Position numbers and translations under genes: made by a program. The notes under the pieces were generated by a model, which was not told the DNA's origin, did no database searches, and saw only the letters and a list, made by a program, of their open reading frames with translations. Source: Candidatus Hydrogenedentota bacterium (GTDB lineage: Bacteria; Hydrogenedentota; Hydrogenedentia; Hydrogenedentales; SLHB01). Taken from it: a stretch of DNA of 33,885 nucleotides. Positions 31,211 to 33,885 of this stretch are shown here, piece by piece (the first letter of the stretch is position 1; every line of letters starts with the position of its first letter). The stretch is taken from assembly GCA_903925285.1 (NCBI GenBank), contig CAIYET010001120.1, positions 1-33,885 of the forward strand, given 5' to 3'.

Positions 31211-32098
31211 ATGCTGACAAACAACGTTCTTAATCTTATTGGCAACACGCCGCTTATTCGACTCAAGGATGAATCTGTTTTCGCGAAAGCGGAGTTTCTC
31301 AATCCGGGCGGCAGTATCAAGGACCGCGTAGCCTTGGCGATGATCGAGGGCGCCGAAGCGAGAGGACTGCTCGATGGCGACTCGATCATCGTCGAGCCCA
31401 CCTCGGGGAACACGGGTATAGGAGTGGCCTTGGTCGGGCGCATGAAAGGGTACCGTGTGCGCATCGTGATGCCCGAAAACATGAGCGAAGAACGCAAGCG
31501 CCTGATCCGCGCGCTGGGCGCCGAACTCGTGCTGACGCCCGCGAAAGACAGTATCGCGGGCGCCGTGGCGCGCGTGAACCAAATCAAGGCGGAAGATCCG
31601 CGCGTATTCGTACCACAGCAGTTCGAGAACCCCGATAATCCGCGCGTGCATTACGAAGAGACCGGCCACGAGTTGTGGCGGCAGATGAATGGCGATATAG
31701 CCTGTTTTGTGGCCGGTGTAGGCAGCGGTGGAACGCTGCAAGGCGTAGGCCGGTTTCTCAAGGAGCATAAGCCCGGTGTGAAACTGGTCGCCGTCGAACC
31801 GAAAAACGTTTCCGCGCTTCTGGGCCATGAACCGGGACTTCATCAGATTCAGGGTATCGGCGACGGTTTCATTCCTGCCGTGCTCGATGTAAACATGATC
31901 GACGAAGTCATTGAAGTCACGGACGAGGAGGCCATCGAGACGACCCGGCAATTGAGCAGGGATTTCGGCCTTCTCGTGGGTATTTCGTCCGGGGCCAACA
32001 TTTGGGCCGCCCGCCGGTTACGCGATACGACGCCGGGCAACATCGCGACGGTCCTGCCCGACCGGGCGGAACGCTACTTCAGCACCTCGCTCATGTGA
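31211..32098 (+). CDS. cysM: Cysteine synthase (O-acetylserine sulfhydrylase, CysM type)
   Basis: The 295-residue PLP protein starts at the ATG at 31211, with AAGGGAC just upstream; the frame extends to a GTG at 31199. Family motifs are IGNTPLIRL (10-18), NPGGSIKDR with the Schiff-base Lys37, the substrate loop PTSGNTG, the phosphate-binding GVGSGGTLQG, and GISSGAN near the C-terminus. It joins sulfide with O-acetylserine to make cysteine. Its short length and QQFENPDNPRVHYEETGHE segment fit the CysK/CysM group; CysM is preferred for overall size. It is transcribed alone and divergent from the kinase. Confidence 0.9.
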   Translation: MLTNNVLNLIGNTPLIRLKDESVFAKAEFLNPGGSIKDRVALAMIEGAEARGLLDGDSIIVEPTSGNTGIGVALVGRMKGYRVRIVMPENMSEERKRLIRALGAELVLTPAKDSIAGAVARVNQIKAEDPRVFVPQQFENPDNPRVHYEETGHELWRQMNGDIACFVAGVGSGGTLQGVGRFLKEHKPGVKLVAVEPKNVSALLGHEPGLHQIQGIGDGFIPAVLDVNMIDEVIEVTDEEAIETTRQLSRDFGLLVGISSGANIWAARRLRDTTPGNIATVLPDRAERYFSTSLM

Positions 32099-32133
32099 CC
32101 AGAAGGAACTCGGACGATTCGGCATATACGGCT

Positions 32134-32955
32134 TCAGGCTTCAGGCTTCAGGAAGTGCGATGTAGCCTGAAGCCTTTCCTCTTCGCTGGGTAGCGCGAGC
32201 GAAAACCAGATCAGGAAAATGAAGAGCGTGTATATCAACATTTGTTCCCAGAGCGGGAACGAGTAGCGGGTACCGAGCGCCGCGCCCCACGAGCTGCCAA
32301 TATCGACTCCCGTAGCGACGGCGGCGGCCTTCCACTGGGGATAGACGAATTCCCACCGAATCAGAAAGTACGCGGACACGCTAAACACCGTCAGCCAAAG
32401 CAGGTACGGCCACATCAATTTTCGATGGTCGAAGCGTAGGGCGTATTTCGAGGTTGGCAAGTAGAACCTGTCCATGAGCAGCAGGACTCCGTAGCAGCCG
32501 ATACCAACGATGAATCCCACACCCACAAACAGCGCTGCTTTCATATGAACATCGGTCCAGCGTATGGAACCAATCAGTTGGGTACCCACATCGGGGAAGA
32601 CCCCCACAAGGCTGATCCCCACGCATCCCAGAAGCAAGAAGAACGAGCCAGCCCGGGCGCCCCATAGCGAGATGGCAACCATGCGCCGATGGAAATACAG
32701 CACAAGCGGCATGGTCAACAACCCCCACGAAATCATCGCGATGGAAAAGATCCACCACCGTTCCGGGTTGTGTTCCGGTCTGAAGCTTCCGAGGAAACTG
32801 AAGGTGTGCGTCATAATCGAAAACTTGTGTTCCGCCGGATAGCTGAGCCATGCCAGGAATATCAGGCCCCAGAAATACGTCGAAAGGAACGCCAAATAGC
32901 GCTTGAGTTCAACGGAGCGGAAACCGCCCGTGATACAACGTGTCAATATTCTCAT
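32134..32955 (-). CDS. Multi-pass membrane protein (DUF998-like)
   Basis: The 273-residue protein starts at the ATG at 32955 with GGAG 7 bp upstream. About six membrane helices are visible, including STYFWGLIFLAWLSY, WWIFSIAMISWGLLTMPLVLY, GSFFLLLGCVGISLVGVF, ALFVGVGFIVGIGCYGVLLL, LLWLTVFSVSAYFLI and LIYTLFIFLIWFSLAL. SYPAEHKFSIMTHTFSFLGS after helix 1 resembles the DUF998 signature. The function is unknown. The last dozen residues (LQATSHFLKPEA) are encoded by the 32137-32180 heptamer element. Confidence 0.7.
   Translation of the reverse strand: MRILTRCITGGFRSVELKRYLAFLSTYFWGLIFLAWLSYPAEHKFSIMTHTFSFLGSFRPEHNPERWWIFSIAMISWGLLTMPLVLYFHRRMVAISLWGARAGSFFLLLGCVGISLVGVFPDVGTQLIGSIRWTDVHMKAALFVGVGFIVGIGCYGVLLLMDRFYLPTSKYALRFDHRKLMWPYLLWLTVFSVSAYFLIRWEFVYPQWKAAAVATGVDIGSSWGAALGTRYSFPLWEQMLIYTLFIFLIWFSLALPSEEERLQATSHFLKPEA
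32137..32180. repeat. Heptamer-array palindrome at the 3' end of the membrane-protein gene
   Basis: Tandem AGGCTTC heptamers are followed by AGGAAGTGCG (32150-32159) and the reverse-complement run AGCCTGAAGCCT. It overlaps the coding end of the gene at 32134-32955 and lies 36 bp beyond the cysteine synthase stop. It therefore sits between two convergent genes, where a hairpin could serve as a terminator. Confidence 0.8.
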
Positions 32956-32969
32956 GTAATACTCCACAG

Positions 32970-33039
32970 GCATTAGGCATTAGGCTGTAGGCTGTAGGCG
33001 CACTGCCTACAGCCTAAAGCCTAAAGCCTAAAGCCTTTC
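32970..33039. repeat. Heptamer-array palindrome between two minus-strand genes
   Basis: AGGCATT and AGGCTGT heptamers precede CGCACTGCCT (32999-33008, one mismatch to the core CGCACTTCCT). They are followed by TACAGCC and four TAAAGCC-type heptamers. It separates the methyltransferase-TPR gene, which ends at 33028 partly inside the element, from the membrane-protein gene downstream. Confidence 0.85.
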
Positions 33040-33840
33040 AAGTCGATCGAGCATTGTTACAGCCTCGGGACACGCGGGATTGCTCTCGACCAGCGTTCGC
33101 AGCACGCCCACCGCTTGATCCGTCTTCTTGGATTGGAGCAATAGGTCCGCGTAAAAGAAGGCCGCATCGGCGTCTCCGGGGTCGAGTTCGTGGAGCCGAA
33201 GCGCGTATAGGCAGGCGAGGTCGATCTGGCCGATCTGTTCGCGCCGATGCGCGGCGGTCCATAGTCCTTCCACTCTCGCTTTCACGGGTGCGCTCTTCAG
33301 GCACGTGAAAACACCGTACCGTCCGCACGGCAACTCGAAGACGCTGCGCGCGGACGGGTATGGAGCGAAATCGTCTATTTCCCAAACGCTCCGGTGCAAT
33401 TCTTGCGGGTTGCCATGCGCTTCGGGATGGTCCCAGCCCATGCCAAGCGGGATGTTGACAATCAACGCCGTACGGGCCTTGGCGTACAACAGGTCGAGAA
33501 CGGCCTCGCCCTCGGCTTTGTCCAGATGTTCGATCACGTCTCCGGCGATGATCAGATCGTACGGTTCGAGATCTTCGGCAAGTTCACGAATGTCGCCGAT
33601 GCGCAACGATGAGTAGAGCGCCCGTTGATGGGCCTGGATGTACGGCTCGAAATATTCGATGCCGTCGATGCGCACCTGCCACGTTTGCGGCTGCACGCGT
33701 CCGTTCGCTACATCGAGATGCATCCGGCAAAGGAATCCCCAAATCCCGAACCCAGATCCCACATCGAGCACCGAGGACGGATTGATGGCGATAATATGTT
33801 GAATGCAGTGGCTGATATGGACGCTCGTGCTAACGGGCAT
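33028..33840 (-). CDS. SAM-dependent methyltransferase-like protein with C-terminal TPR
   Basis: The 270-residue protein begins with a class I methyltransferase domain. The SAM-binding motif is VLDVGSGFGIWG (about residues 24-35), then VRIDGIEYFEPYI with an acidic ribose ligand, and YDLIIAGDVIEHLDK for motif IV. Residues about 200-265 are a TPR-like helical region (ACLYALRLHELDPGDADAAFFYADLLLQ). The methyl acceptor is unknown; similar proteins occur in glycan and envelope loci. The start at 33840 has GGAG 7 bp upstream. The extreme C-terminus overlaps the heptamer element. Confidence 0.83.
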   Translation of the reverse strand: MPVSTSVHISHCIQHIIAINPSSVLDVGSGFGIWGFLCRMHLDVANGRVQPQTWQVRIDGIEYFEPYIQAHQRALYSSLRIGDIRELAEDLEPYDLIIAGDVIEHLDKAEGEAVLDLLYAKARTALIVNIPLGMGWDHPEAHGNPQELHRSVWEIDDFAPYPSARSVFELPCGRYGVFTCLKSAPVKARVEGLWTAAHRREQIGQIDLACLYALRLHELDPGDADAAFFYADLLLQSKKTDQAVGVLRTLVESNPACPEAVTMLDRLERL

Positions 33841-33863
33841 TGAACGACTCCGGGCGATGTCAG

Positions 33864-33885
33864 GATTAGGCTTTAGGCTTTAGGC
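33864..33885. repeat. Heptamer array cut by the window end
   Basis: AGGATTAGGCTTTAGGCTTT is the start of another tandem heptamer run (AGGCTTT units) just upstream of the 33840 start. The rest lies beyond the window. Confidence 0.65.

Overview
This window is about 34 kb of moderately GC-rich bacterial chromosome. The gene mix is a GH38-type sugar hydrolase, a hypothetical glycosyl hydrolase, a Tat-exported sugar isomerase-like protein, SGNH hydrolases, PAS histidine kinases, many small toxin-antitoxin pairs and abundant short intergenic repeats. It resembles large-genome saprotrophs of the Planctomycetota/Hydrogenedentota type. That placement is an inference from gene content, because no rRNA or marker gene is present. 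I saw no phage, transposase, integrase, tRNA or CRISPR.

Layout. 1-681: end of a TPR protein. 695-6530, minus strand: truncated GrpB, a conserved protein of unknown function (1159-2262), a DUF4337-type membrane protein, a GH38 protein lacking its nucleophile, and WrbA. 6717-8555: PAS histidine kinase. 8612-10269, minus strand: a PLP enzyme plus a ParE-type toxin/antitoxin pair. 10394-11286: beta-helix remnant and NTF2-like secreted protein. 11548-14493: mutL-miaA. 14593-18661: a cassette array. 18863-25607: small membrane peptide, glycosyl hydrolase-like protein, two SGNH proteins, bacteriohemerythrin, Tat-exported isomerase-like protein and DUF2283. 25622-27456: MBL hydrolase, nested-hairpin element and a broken RHH/PIN pair. 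27472-30958, minus strand: zinc dehydrogenase and hybrid histidine kinase. 31211-33840: cysteine synthase, membrane protein and methyltransferase-TPR protein.

The most unusual region is 14593-18661. Six copies (B-G) of a roughly 90-165 bp sequence derived from the 3' end of the gene at 1159-2262 are spaced by 500-725 bp. All lie in one orientation. Between them are short genes: a DUF4258/YgiT pair, a small membrane protein, two separate DUF433/DUF5615 pairs and a nucleotidyltransferase-like gene. This is laid out like a cassette array whose punctuating repeat is a gene 3' end.

The parent gene lies 12 kb away on the other strand, followed by a GrpB gene that stops early. The missing GrpB C-terminus sits at 14593-14701, directly before repeat B. 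Joining the two halves at a shared ATTGAA gives a normal 170-residue GrpB. The interval of about 702-14598 was therefore probably inverted, and GrpB was probably the first cassette behind the parent gene.

A second theme is short-unit repeat palindromes: heptamers or hexamers in tandem, then their reverse complement. Three carry an identical 10-mer in the middle and a fourth carries it with one mismatch. They sit at gene junctions and have entered coding sequence in the mutL linker, the miaA N-terminus and the C-terminus of a membrane protein.
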